Assembly (NCBI GenBank): GCA_965277535.1 | Contig: OZ255825.1 | Location: 2,170,001-2,234,000 of the forward strand | DNA from: Ilyomonas sp965277535 | Lineage (GTDB): Bacteria > Bacteroidota > Bacteroidia > Chitinophagales > Chitinophagaceae | Direction: 5' to 3' | DNA: 64,000 nucleotides | Part shown: piece by piece, positions 24,748-33,089 of the stretch | Layout: the number at the start of each line of letters is the position of its first letter | Position numbering within the stretch: position 1 is the first letter of the stretch | The notes under the pieces: model-generated | Seen by the model: only the letters and a program-made list of their open reading frames with translations | Database searches by the model: none | Told to the model about the DNA's origin: nothing | Made by a program: the position numbers and the translations under genes

Positions 24748-25606
24748 ATTTATACCAGTCCCACACCAGTTTCGATAGCTTTCGGGTGAGCACCCAGGCT
24801 TCGTTATCAGGCTGCCAGCTTTGGTCTTTGTTGTTATTTGTATAGATGCAAAAAATATAACGCCTGCCTTTGCCATTTACAAACATCACTTCACTGCGGC
24901 TTTCATCCACGGCGCCGCTTTTATCTGCTACAAACACATCAGAAGGAATAGATGAAATGGCTTCTTCATCCCAATAATTTCTTCCTAACAAGCGAAGCAT
25001 TCTTTCGCTCAGGCTGTCGCTGATGATTTGTTTTTGCACAATTTTTTCCATCAAGGTTGCCATTTCGCGCGGCGAGGTTTGCCCCCAGCCCCATTCATCT
25101 CTGGCTTTTTCTCTGCCCGGGGTTCTGCTGTTCACACGCGTTGATTTAAAGCCAAGACTATCGAGTATATGATTGATGCGCAAACCGCCACCTGCATAGC
25201 TTTGCAGCCACAGACTTGCGGTGTTGTCGCTCATGGTTAGCATGAGCATCATCACTTTGCTCAGTTCAATTTTTTCGCTGTCTTTAAACGAACCCAAAAT
25301 ATCAACGCCTTTGTAAAGCAGGGAATCTCGATACACTAGTTCCTGATGATACTGCAATTGCCCTTTATTTATTTTATCCATGATGCCAATGAGGACGGGA
25401 ATTTTAATAGTGCTGGCGGTTGGAAAAAGGGAATCGGCATGGATGGCAACAGTTTTGTTTTTGTTTAAATCATGAACATATACGCCAATACTGCCATGAA
25501 AGTTTTGAATCTCCTGTTCAATTTGGCGTTGTAACTTTTTATCGGTTTTCTGGGCAAACGTGTTGAAGAAAATAAGGGCAAAAACAAAAGCGAATGCTGT
25601 TTTCAT
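24746..25606 (-). CDS. Class A beta-lactamase-like serine hydrolase
   Basis: A 286-residue exported protein of the class A beta-lactamase / DD-peptidase superfamily. Signal peptide 1-19 (ending TFAQ); the active-site SxxK is STIK (about 68-71), the SDN motif is present as TMSDNTASLW (about 124-133), and the KTG box is DKSGAVD (about 229-235). The omega-loop region reads RTPGREKARDEWGWGQTSPREM and I do not see the ExxLN motif that supplies the deacylating Glu of true class A enzymes. I therefore call it a serine hydrolase, with beta-lactamase activity unproven. Start chosen at ATG 25604-25606, where the signal peptide begins. Confidence 0.8.
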   Translation of the reverse strand: MKTAFAFVFALIFFNTFAQKTDKKLQRQIEQEIQNFHGSIGVYVHDLNKNKTVAIHADSLFPTASTIKIPVLIGIMDKINKGQLQYHQELVYRDSLLYKGVDILGSFKDSEKIELSKVMMLMLTMSDNTASLWLQSYAGGGLRINHILDSLGFKSTRVNSRTPGREKARDEWGWGQTSPREMATLMEKIVQKQIISDSLSERMLRLLGRNYWDEEAISSIPSDVFVADKSGAVDESRSEVMFVNGKGRRYIFCIYTNNNKDQSWQPDNEAWVLTRKLSKLVWDWYK

Positions 25607-25762
25607 AAGCGGTAAATATTCTTCAAAATAAAACACTTATGCTAACAAGCAAGAAAAGGTTGCTACTTATTTCGAAACTTTATGGCAGATCGTCAAATGA
25701 AAATATGCACAAAACGCTTAGCAGCATCCATACATACGCACCCTCTTATTTCCCAACTGCCG

Positions 25763-26230
25763 CTACTTTTTTTCCTCTGCCAATCCATCTGCCTCTACCT
25801 TTTTTTCCAGCACTTTAATCTCTGTTTTTTCCTTTACAATGCCCTGCCGCAGCCAGCCAAAGACACTCATATACACATTGGCTATCCACACCAGTGAGAA
25901 GCCTGCAATCAGGTAGCCGCGCCAGTCAGAAAATAGCAAGGTATAATGGGTGAGGGCCAGAAACGCGATGGTTACATAATGGCTAAAGCAATATTCGCAG
26001 GTAAAGAGATAAAAAAACTTCCGATGCAGCAACGTTTTGCCGTCGCGACATTGCTCCGTGCAATATTCTCTCGGTTCACGAAATATTTCTTCGTGCGTAA
26101 CCGTCCATGCCACGCACGCAATGGGAATGGCTAATAAAAACAACCATGTGATTTGCTCAGACAAGATCATAAAATTGATAATAATACTTGCAATAAACAA
26201 AAATAAAACCGCTTCTTTAGCAGCACACAC
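25763..26230 (-). CDS. Small membrane protein with CxxxC/CxxC motifs
   Basis: A 155-residue protein with three to four membrane helices (about 6-22, 27-43, 78-98, 103-122) and a charged C-terminal tail (KEKTEIKVLEKKVEADGLAEEKK). Between helices 2 and 3 lies YCTEQC...FTCEYCFSHY, two Cys pairs about 16 residues apart. The CxxCxSHY/W pattern near a helix recalls DUF1360-type proteins, but I am not sure of the family. It is antisense to no real gene and lies convergent or divergent to its neighbours on its own. Function unknown. Confidence 0.65.
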   Translation of the reverse strand: MCAAKEAVLFLFIASIIINFMILSEQITWLFLLAIPIACVAWTVTHEEIFREPREYCTEQCRDGKTLLHRKFFYLFTCEYCFSHYVTIAFLALTHYTLLFSDWRGYLIAGFSLVWIANVYMSVFGWLRQGIVKEKTEIKVLEKKVEADGLAEEKK

Positions 26231-26284
26231 TCTATCCTCATAAACACCATCGCGTCCAACCTACACGAATATCGTACATCCCAC

Positions 26285-26306
26285 ACCTGTCTGCCGGCAG
26301 GCAGGT
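26285..26306. repeat. 22-bp near-palindrome with CTGCCGGCAG core
   Basis: The sequence is a palindrome with one mismatched pair around CTGCCGGCAG. A close relative is at 52446-52467 inside the larger inverted-repeat element. Such CCTGCC/GGCAGG palindromes recur in Bacteroidota intergenic DNA (from memory). Confidence 0.55.
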
Positions 26307-26377
26307 CTAACATTGTACATCATACAGTTTCTTCATTTTAAACAAACCATTACAACACTATTTTGTAAATTGCAACT

Positions 26378-28420
26378 ATGCAGTTTCAGCTACAATCTCC
26401 CTACCAGCCAGGCGGTGATCAGCCCACGGCAATACAACAATTAACCGAAGGCATTCTACAAGGCGAAAGATACCAAACCTTACTCGGCGTTACCGGCAGT
26501 GGCAAAACGTTTACCATGGCAAATGTCATTCAAAATGTGCAACGGCCCACCTTGGTTTTAACGCATAATAAAACACTCGTAGCACAATTGTATGGCGAGT
26601 TCCGGCAGTTTTTTCCTGATAATGCAGTGGGTTATTTTGTAAGCTATTACGATTATTATCAGCCTGAAGCTTACATACCTGTTAGCGATACCTACATCGA
26701 AAAAGATTTAAACATCAATGAAGAATTAGATAAGCTACGGCTGCAGGCCACATCGCAATTGCTTACGGGCAGGCGTGATATTATTGTCGTTGCCAGCGTG
26801 AGTTGCATTTACGGTATGGGCAATCCGCAGGAGTTTGAAGCCGGTGTGATTCGCATTAGCAAAGGCCAGGTGATTTCGCGGCAAGGCTTTTTGCATTCAC
26901 TCGTAAATTCTCTTTACAATAGAAGTCAGGGCGAGTTTAGCAGAGGCACATTCAGAGTAAAAGGCGATACGGTGGACATCAATCTTCCTTATGCCGATCA
27001 AAGCTGCCGCATTACTTTTTTTGGTGATGAAATTGAAGAAATTGAAACGATAGAAACAGGAACTGCAAAGCGAATCAACACGCTGGATGACATTGCTATT
27101 TTTCCTGCCAATTTATACCTCGCGCCGAAAGACATGATGCAAAGTATCATGTATGAAATTCAGGATGAAATGCGCCTTCAGGTTGAGTATTTTAAAAGCA
27201 TCGGCAAGCTGATAGAAGCGCAACGAATTAAAGAACGTGTAGAGTATGATTTGGAGATGATTCGCGAGCTGGGCTTTTGCAATGGTATTGAAAACTATTC
27301 GCGCTTTTTCGACAGAAGAAAACCTGGCAGCCGCCCGTTCTGTTTGCTCGATTATTTTCCAAAAGATTATCTGTGCATTTTGGATGAAAGCCATCAAACA
27401 GTTCCACAAGTAGCAGGCATGTATGGCGGTGACAGAAGCCGTAAATTAAACCTGGTGGATTATGGTTTTCGTTTGCCAAGTGCATTGGATAACCGTCCGC
27501 TCAACTTTCCTGAATTTGAAAACATGATGAATCAAACGGTCTTTGTAAGCGCTACACCCAGTGAATACGAATTGGAAAAAACCGGCGGTGTTGTGGTGGA
27601 ACAAGTGGTGCGGCCAACGGGTTTGTTAGACCCGCCGATTGAAGTGCGGCCCAGCGTGAACCAGATAGATGATTTGCTGGATGAAATAGACAAGCGCGTA
27701 ACGAAAGGCGACCGCGTGCTGGTTACAACGCTTACCAAACGCATGGCAGAAGAGATGGACAAATATTTGGGCAAAATCAACATTAAATCAAAATACATTC
27801 ACAGCGATGTGGATACGCTGGAACGCGTTGAAATCCTTCGCCAGCTTCGCTTGGGCGAGATTGATGTGCTAGTGGGTGTGAACCTGTTGCGCGAAGGTTT
27901 GGATTTGCCCGAAGTTTCGCTCGTTGCCATTTTGGATGCCGACAAAGAGGGGTTTTTGCGCAATGAAAGATCGTTAACACAAACTGCTGGTCGCGCTGCA
28001 AGAAACGTGGATGGACTGGTTATATTTTATGCCGATAAGATGACGGAAAGTATGCAGCGCACCATTGATGAAACAACGCGCCGCCGCGAAAAGCAAGTCC
28101 TATTTAACATTGAACACAACGTTACACCGCGCACCATAAAGAAAAGCATTGAGCAGGTGATGATGCAAACTTCGGTGCTGGATATTAAAGGCTTCGACGC
28201 TAAAAAATCGTATGCCATTCAGGGCGATGAAGACATTGTGAAAACAAAGGCTGCCGAAGAAGGCTCTTTGTATAAAACCATTCCGCAAATGGAGAAAGCG
28301 GTGCAGCAAACCAAAAAGCAAATGGAGAAAGCTTCGCGTGATTTGGATTTTATTGAAGCGGCACGTTTGCGTGACGAAATGTTTAAGCTGCAAAAAGAAT
28401 TGGATGCGATGAAAGTGTGA
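26378..28420 (+). CDS. uvrB: Excinuclease ABC subunit B
   Basis: A 680-residue damage-recognition helicase of nucleotide excision repair, working with UvrA and UvrC. Walker A GVTGSGKTFT (about 37-46), the beta-hairpin YYDYYQPEAYIP (about 90-101), DEAD-box-like DESH (about 336-339), helicase motif VI QTAGRAARN (about 537-545) and the C-terminal UVR domain that binds UvrC (about 642-676, DFIEAARLRDEMFKLQ). Length normal; ATG start is the conserved MQFQLQSPYQPGGDQP. Monocistronic. Confidence 0.97.
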   Translation: MQFQLQSPYQPGGDQPTAIQQLTEGILQGERYQTLLGVTGSGKTFTMANVIQNVQRPTLVLTHNKTLVAQLYGEFRQFFPDNAVGYFVSYYDYYQPEAYIPVSDTYIEKDLNINEELDKLRLQATSQLLTGRRDIIVVASVSCIYGMGNPQEFEAGVIRISKGQVISRQGFLHSLVNSLYNRSQGEFSRGTFRVKGDTVDINLPYADQSCRITFFGDEIEEIETIETGTAKRINTLDDIAIFPANLYLAPKDMMQSIMYEIQDEMRLQVEYFKSIGKLIEAQRIKERVEYDLEMIRELGFCNGIENYSRFFDRRKPGSRPFCLLDYFPKDYLCILDESHQTVPQVAGMYGGDRSRKLNLVDYGFRLPSALDNRPLNFPEFENMMNQTVFVSATPSEYELEKTGGVVVEQVVRPTGLLDPPIEVRPSVNQIDDLLDEIDKRVTKGDRVLVTTLTKRMAEEMDKYLGKINIKSKYIHSDVDTLERVEILRQLRLGEIDVLVGVNLLREGLDLPEVSLVAILDADKEGFLRNERSLTQTAGRAARNVDGLVIFYADKMTESMQRTIDETTRRREKQVLFNIEHNVTPRTIKKSIEQVMMQTSVLDIKGFDAKKSYAIQGDEDIVKTKAAEEGSLYKTIPQMEKAVQQTKKQMEKASRDLDFIEAARLRDEMFKLQKELDAMKV

Positions 28421-28576
28421 CGGAGATTTGGGGAGATTTTGATGATGAAAAGATGGGTAATATTCTAACATGCATGATGAAAACACTGCTTGTTCAATTC
28501 AATCGGCACTAATACAGGTGAAACACAAGATTTATATTTATTTTTATGTACTTTTAACTATGTTCCGATGACTCTA

Positions 28577-28597
28577 TCCCGACTTGTCGGGACAAGT
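28577..28597. repeat. Overlapping small palindromes TCCCGAC/GTCGGGA
   Basis: TCCCGACTTGTCGGGA (28577-28592) and ACTTGTCGGGACAAGT (28582-28597) overlap. Located in the 298-bp gap after uvrB, in which I see nothing else that is convincing. Confidence 0.4.
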
Positions 28598-28718
28598 TGT
28601 GTTTCAAAAACATCCTCACACATTTTGAAGCACCAGCGGATAGTAAAACAAACTAAGAACATACCTGTTTACATCATTTGCAAAGGCGAGGGAGATCATT
28701 TTTCTAATACCAATAGAA

Positions 28719-29558
28719 ATGAAACAACTTATTAAAATTGGTCGTTTGTTATATGGCACCGGCATTGTTGCTGTAGGAGTACATCAACTTATTATCAAAG
28801 ATTTTCGCCCGGAAATTTTACCGCCCTTTCCTGCATGGGCTCATCAACATCTTGTCTTCCCAATTCTTTCAGGTATTGCTTTACTATTTGCCGGGGCTGT
28901 AATTGCGGGATTGTTTACAATAAAACTGATTACTAAAAGAACTATTTGCCTTTATTTAGGAGTTTGTTTTCTTGCGCTGATTCTTATTTGCCATTTACCA
29001 TACATTTTATTCCTTAGTTCTGATAAGGCTTCTCGTTTAGATATTTGGTTTGGAGCCGGAGAGGAATTGGCATATTGTGGTGGTGCATTTGTAATGGCCG
29101 GCTCATTTTCAGAGAGCAGTCTTCAAAAGGGCAGAAAGAATTCCTTTACACGGTTGTTAGAAAAAATGATTCCGGTTGGAAGAATTTTCTTTTCTATTCT
29201 GATGATACTGTTTGGGTGCAGTCATTTTGTTTTTACAGATTTTGTTTCAACCATGGTACCCAAATTGTTAGGGATGCCTTTGTTTTGGACTTATTTTGTA
29301 GGAGTTGCCCTGATTGGTTCAGGTATAGCCATTATTTTCAAAATATTGATAAAGCCAATAGCATTTCTTTTAGCCATTATGCTTTTTCTTTTTTTTCTTT
29401 TTTTCCATGTGCCTGATGCCATGGCAAATCCTTACGCATCCGGCGGAAATGAAATTGTACGAGCCATTGTTTGCTTGTGTTTCTGTGGGATTGCATTTGT
29501 TATCGCGGTAACAAGTGGTTCAGGAAAAGAGCTTAATAGAACAACAGAAACTAATTAG
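28719..29558 (+). CDS. DoxX-like membrane protein with two homologous halves
   Basis: A 279-residue membrane protein with about eight helices in two similar four-helix halves: GRLLYGTGIVAVGVHQLIIKDF...PAWAHQHLVFPILSGIALLFAGAVI (about 8-66) and GRIFFSILMILFGCSHFVFTDF...MPLFWTYFVGVALIGSGIAII (about 152-208). Each half resembles a DoxX/DoxD-type four-helix unit (the GxxHF...F...P...W.Y..G...L..G pattern). DoxX-like proteins are linked to redox or thiosulfate processes in some organisms, but no substrate can be assigned here. Stands alone, convergent to the phosphate transporter. Confidence 0.75.
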   Translation: MKQLIKIGRLLYGTGIVAVGVHQLIIKDFRPEILPPFPAWAHQHLVFPILSGIALLFAGAVIAGLFTIKLITKRTICLYLGVCFLALILICHLPYILFLSSDKASRLDIWFGAGEELAYCGGAFVMAGSFSESSLQKGRKNSFTRLLEKMIPVGRIFFSILMILFGCSHFVFTDFVSTMVPKLLGMPLFWTYFVGVALIGSGIAIIFKILIKPIAFLLAIMLFLFFLFFHVPDAMANPYASGGNEIVRAIVCLCFCGIAFVIAVTSGSGKELNRTTETN

Positions 29559-29697
29559 GAAACTGATTTCAAAAAATGATTTACTATAAATATAAAATAA
29601 AGATTGAATAATGAATATGTAAGATTGAAAATCGGTGTAAAAACAAACTTCTTATTTAACCGACCACATCATTCCCGTTTATCTAAAGAACCCCGGC

Positions 29698-30702
29698 TCA
29701 CATAAACAAGTGAATCAAATAATAGATACCTGCCGCCAGCAAGGCACTTATGGGAATGGTAAGCACCCAAGCCCATATTAAAGTTACGGTAACGCCCCAA
29801 CGCACGGCCGACAAGCGTTTGGTGGCGCCCACACCAATAATAGCACCGGTAATGGTATGTGTTGTGCTTACCGGGATGCCGAGGCCCTCGGTAAGAATTA
29901 AGGTGCTGGCAGCCGCCGTTTCGGCAGCCACGCCTTCCAGCGGTGTTACTTTGGTAATGCGGGTTCCCATTGTTTTTACAATGCGCCAGCCGCCGCTCAT
30001 CGTTCCTAAACCAATGGCTGTGTAACAGGCAAGCGGCACCCAAAATGGCATGTGTTGCACCACATCATCAGGCACATGACCGTTGTTGTAATAATAAGCA
30101 ATCGCAACAGTGATTAAACCCATTACTTTTTGGGCATCGTTGCCGCCATGCCCTAAACTAAAGGCTGCCGACGACAACAACTGCAATCGTTTAAACCAGC
30201 GTTCGGTTTTATAGGGATTTTTTTTCCGGCAAATCCAAACAATGATTAAGGTAATGATGAATGCGAGTATCATCCCGATTAACGGGGAAAGAAAAATAAA
30301 CAATACCGTTTTAGTTAAGTTTTGCATCACAACAACACTAAACGATCCTACTTTAGCTACAGCCGCACCAATAAAACCACCAATTAAAGTGTGTGAAGAA
30401 GAGGATGGAATGCCAAACCACCACGTAAATAAATTCCAGATGATGGCGGCAATTAATCCGGCTAAAATCACAACCAAATCAACATATTCAGGATAAATGG
30501 TTTTAGCAACGGTGTTGGCAACTTTGTGTTCTTTAAAAACAAAAAAAGCAACAAAGTTCCAGAAGGCCGCCCACAACACTGCCTGAAACGGCGTGAGCAC
30601 TTTGGTGGAAACGATGGTGGCGATTGAATTTGCCGAATCGTGAAACCCATTGATGTAATCGAAAATAAGAGCTAAGGCAATAATAACAATAAGTAAAGTC
30701 AT
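29698..30702 (-). CDS. PiT-family inorganic phosphate transporter
   Basis: A 334-residue proton- or metal-phosphate symporter of the PHO4/PiT superfamily. Both inverted-repeat signatures are present: GFHDSANSIATIVSTKVLTP near residue 19-38 and LGHGGNDAQKVMGLI near 178-192, each with the conserved Asp/Asn. About 8-10 membrane helices; length is that of the short PiT form. Encoded 30 bp after its DUF47 partner in the same direction, the standard PiT accessory arrangement. Confidence 0.95.
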   Translation of the reverse strand: MTLLIVIIALALIFDYINGFHDSANSIATIVSTKVLTPFQAVLWAAFWNFVAFFVFKEHKVANTVAKTIYPEYVDLVVILAGLIAAIIWNLFTWWFGIPSSSSHTLIGGFIGAAVAKVGSFSVVVMQNLTKTVLFIFLSPLIGMILAFIITLIIVWICRKKNPYKTERWFKRLQLLSSAAFSLGHGGNDAQKVMGLITVAIAYYYNNGHVPDDVVQHMPFWVPLACYTAIGLGTMSGGWRIVKTMGTRITKVTPLEGVAAETAAASTLILTEGLGIPVSTTHTITGAIIGVGATKRLSAVRWGVTVTLIWAWVLTIPISALLAAGIYYLIHLFM

Positions 30703-30732
30703 GTAGAAAGCAGGTAGATGAACAAAGTGAGG

Positions 30733-31380
30733 CTAAGCATATTTTACAATGATAGATTCTATCACATTGGCAGCGTCTTCGCATTTATCGGTAACAATTT
30801 CCATCGCCTGGTACACTTCTCTTTTTTTGATAAAAGCCTTCATGTCGTTTTCGTTTTCAAACAAGTGTTCCAGGTTCAAATCATAAATGTCATCTGCCTG
30901 GTTTTCTATGCTGTTCACGCGCACCATCGCTTCCGTCATGCGCCGCAGGTTTTTCATATTGCGCAATTCAATCACAGCAGTTTTAATTTCTAAAGAAGAT
31001 TCAACAATCAACTCCGACATTTTGCGGATGCCGGTATCGTCAGGATTTACCTGGTAAAAATTTATTTTTTTGGCAGAACCGTAAATATAATCGCAAATAT
31101 CATCCAGCGCCGAAGTGAGCGCATGAATGTCTTCTCTATCAAAAGGCGTAATAAAATTGCGGCTCAATTCAGTAAAAATCCGGTGCGTGGTATCATCGTT
31201 GCGATGCTCTAAATCTTCTAACTGCGAAATCAGTTGTGTGCGACGCTTCTTATCTGGCTCATATACCATTTGTTTTAGCATCAGCGCCATGTTGTACACT
31301 GTTTTTCCTACTTCTTCAAACAGTTCATAAAAAATGGTGTTTTTGGGCATGAACATCCTGCCAAACGTATTTAACGCCAT
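30733..31380 (-). CDS. DUF47 (PhoU-like) phosphate transport regulator
   Basis: A 215-residue all-helical cytoplasmic protein of the DUF47/PhoU-like family that accompanies PiT transporters and is thought to control their activity. Characteristic FYELFEEVGKTVYNMA (about 17-32), HRIFTELSRNFITPFDREDIHAL (about 65-88) and IVTDKCEDAANVIESIIVK (about 194-212) with the E/D pairs that bind metal in PhoU relatives. First gene of a two-gene operon with the transporter. Confidence 0.93.
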   Translation of the reverse strand: MALNTFGRMFMPKNTIFYELFEEVGKTVYNMALMLKQMVYEPDKKRRTQLISQLEDLEHRNDDTTHRIFTELSRNFITPFDREDIHALTSALDDICDYIYGSAKKINFYQVNPDDTGIRKMSELIVESSLEIKTAVIELRNMKNLRRMTEAMVRVNSIENQADDIYDLNLEHLFENENDMKAFIKKREVYQAMEIVTDKCEDAANVIESIIVKYA

Positions 31381-31394
31381 AGTTTGTATTTGTG

Positions 31395-31402
31395 CAAAAA
31401 TA
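31395..31402 (-). promoter_or_regulatory. -7 box of the DUF47/PiT operon
   Basis: TATTTTTG on the reverse strand, an exact TAnnTTTG match, 14 bp before the DUF47 ATG. No clear TTG at the expected distance. Confidence 0.35.
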
Positions 31403-31543
31403 GAGATATGCTTGTAGCTTGCCCGATAAGAAGGAGAATTAATATTAAAATAATATGCAGAAGTGTGGTAAATGTGGCTTGCAATGCTCTTTAACAGTTA
31501 AATAAATAACAGGAAGTGCTATAAAATGTTCGGTACACATTTC

Positions 31544-31604
31544 ACCGCAGAGAAAAAAGAAACGGGAGTTAAAACAGAGTCTATTTTTCTGCACTGAAAT
31601 ACTT
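31544..31604. repeat. Degenerate CCGCAGAG repeat
   Basis: CACCGCAGAGAAAAAAGAAA followed by AAACAGAGTC and TTTTCTGCACTG: an eroded member of the family at 10941. The rest of the 311-bp gap between the divergent PiT and SRPBCC operons holds the regulatory sites listed separately. Confidence 0.45.
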
Positions 31605-31636
31605 CTATCTATTTTATTTAAAAAATATTCAAAAAA

Positions 31637-31668
31637 TTTGCGTAACTTAAAAGTTACCTATATCTTCG
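31637..31668 (+). promoter_or_regulatory. Candidate promoter of the SRPBCC/ArsR operon
   Basis: TTTG (31637-31640), 20-bp spacer, TATCTTCG (31661-31668), one mismatch from TAnnTTTG. The first operator palindrome occupies the spacer and the second covers the likely start site. Confidence 0.55.
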
Positions 31669-31685
31669 TGTAACTAAAAAGTTAC
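31642..31685. promoter_or_regulatory. Tandem palindromic operator, probably for the ArsR-type repressor
   Basis: Two copies of GTAACT-N4-AGTTAC: 31642-31657 (GTAACTTAAAAGTTAC) and 31670-31685 (GTAACTAAAAAGTTAC), centres 28 bp apart. One lies between the -33 and -7 boxes and one just after -7, ideal for repression. The winged-helix regulator encoded second in the operon is the natural ligand, so I infer autoregulation. Confidence 0.65.
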
Positions 31686-31691
31686 TTAATT

Positions 31692-32144
31692 ATGAAAAAA
31701 GAAATTCTGCATCAACTATTTTTTCCGCACTCACCCGAAATGGTTTGGGAGTATTTAACAACGCCCGAATTGATGGAACAATGGCTAATGCCAAACAATT
31801 TTCAGCCTGCCGTTGGCCATTCCTTTCAATTCAAAACAAAACCAATTCCGTCTCTCGATATTGATGGCATCTTCCATTGCACCGTTTTAGAAATTGTGCC
31901 GTTTCAAAAGCTATCTTATTCGTGGAAGAGTGGTCCTGGCGATGGCACATTTACGGTTGATTCGATTGTTGTGTGGACGCTTACCCAAAAAGAAAACGGC
32001 ACCGAGCTGTTGCTTCAGCACAGCGGCTTTAAAGAAGTTGAAAACCTGTCTGTTTATGCCGCTATGAATGGCGGTTGGTTGGCGAACATGAAAAAAATTG
32101 GAGAATTGATTAAAAACAAAACCTATGGCACAGCAAACGCCTGA
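31692..32144 (+). CDS. SRPBCC (AHSA1-like) domain protein
   Basis: A 150-residue START-like/SRPBCC protein of the Aha1-C group: LFFPHSPEMVWEYLTTPELMEQWLMPN near the N-terminus and the C-terminal long helix MNGGWLANMKKIGELIK form the hydrophobic-cavity fold. These proteins may bind a small hydrophobic ligand; the biochemical role is unknown. First gene of a three-gene operon with an ArsR-type regulator and a second SRPBCC protein; its end overlaps the regulator by 20 bp. Confidence 0.88.
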   Translation: MKKEILHQLFFPHSPEMVWEYLTTPELMEQWLMPNNFQPAVGHSFQFKTKPIPSLDIDGIFHCTVLEIVPFQKLSYSWKSGPGDGTFTVDSIVVWTLTQKENGTELLLQHSGFKEVENLSVYAAMNGGWLANMKKIGELIKNKTYGTANA

Positions 32145-32451
32145 TGTGTTCGGAGTAATTGCCGACCCAAGCCGGCGGCAAATTTTGCAGCTATTGTCAA
32201 AGAATAGTTTAACCATTAATGCCTTAGCCGAAAACTTTGACATGAGCCGTCCTGCGGTTTCCAAACACATCAAATTATTGTACAACGCACAGTTTATTTC
32301 CATTACAGATATAGGAAGAGAAAGGTATTGCATTTTAAAACAGGAAGGCTTTAATGAGCTGCAGAAATGGATTGATTACTTTGATAAATTCTGGGACACT
32401 AAACTCAAAAAATTGGAAACATTATTAAACAATAAAACAAACAAAAAATGA
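32125..32451 (+). CDS. ArsR-family winged-helix transcriptional regulator
   Basis: A 108-residue DNA-binding protein: IADPSRRQILQLLSKNSLTINALAENFDMSRPAVSKHIKLLYNAQ (about 9-53) is a clear HTH_20/ArsR helix-turn-helix, followed by a beta-wing (ITDIGRERYCILK). The Cys pair that senses metals in ArsR/SmtB is absent, so it belongs to the SRPBCC-linked subgroup rather than arsenic control. Overlaps both neighbours (20 bp and 4 bp). Likely binds the tandem GTAACT palindromes upstream. Confidence 0.92.
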   Translation: MAQQTPDVFGVIADPSRRQILQLLSKNSLTINALAENFDMSRPAVSKHIKLLYNAQFISITDIGRERYCILKQEGFNELQKWIDYFDKFWDTKLKKLETLLNNKTNKK

Positions 32452-32906
32452 AAAACGAAAATTACAACAGCAGTATTACTGCAAACGTTACACCCGCCGA
32501 AGCATTCAACAGCATTTGTAAAGTAACCGAATGGTGGAGCAAAAACATTGACGGCAAAACAGAAGACTTAAATGATGTTTTCACTTATCATCCCGGCGAC
32601 ACCCGGGTAACTTTTAAAATCACTGAATTTAATCCCGACAAGAAAATTGTATGGCATGTTACCGACTGTTATCTGCACTGGCTTACAGACAAAACCGAAT
32701 GGACAAATACGGATGTTGTTTTTGAAATTGTGGAGAAGGGAGATGCAACACAAATCACTTTGACTCACATTGGTTTGGTTCCCCAAGTAGAATGTTATGA
32801 AGGTTGCGTGAAAGGCTGGAATTTTTTTATTGGTGAATCGCTGCGCAAGCTCATTACAGAAGGGCAAGGGCAGCCCGATAGAAGCCGGGCAACAGTAAAA
32901 GCTTAG
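32448..32906 (+). CDS. Second SRPBCC domain protein
   Basis: A 152-residue SRPBCC protein: SSITANVTPAEAFNSICKVTEWWSKNIDG at the N-terminus, IVWHVTDCYLHWLTDKTEWTNTDVVFEI in the middle and GWNFFIGESLRKLITEGQG at the C-terminus. It is not obviously a copy of the first SRPBCC gene, so the operon encodes two different START-like proteins. It overlaps the regulator by 4 bp, which implies translational coupling. Ligand unknown. Confidence 0.88.
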   Translation: MKNENYNSSITANVTPAEAFNSICKVTEWWSKNIDGKTEDLNDVFTYHPGDTRVTFKITEFNPDKKIVWHVTDCYLHWLTDKTEWTNTDVVFEIVEKGDATQITLTHIGLVPQVECYEGCVKGWNFFIGESLRKLITEGQGQPDRSRATVKA

Positions 32907-33089
32907 TGATAAGGAATAAGTAAGATTGAATAGGAATAAAGCTCATGGCGGTATATTCTATTCAATCTTACATTCTGATTACAGCATCGTCTTCTAAAAA
33001 TGCGGTAAAACAAAAAACTAATTTGGAGGTTCATAAAACTAACTTAGCTTTCCTTAATCAATATCATTCATTGCCAGTAACGGTTGCTT

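Noticed and set aside
24746..25606. Antibiotic-resistance beta-lactamase
   Set aside because: The fold fits but the omega-loop motif is not recognisable, so resistance cannot be claimed.
32125..32451. Arsenic-resistance regulator ArsR
   Set aside because: No Cys pair for metal binding, no arsC/arsB nearby; the SRPBCC neighbours place it in a different subgroup.
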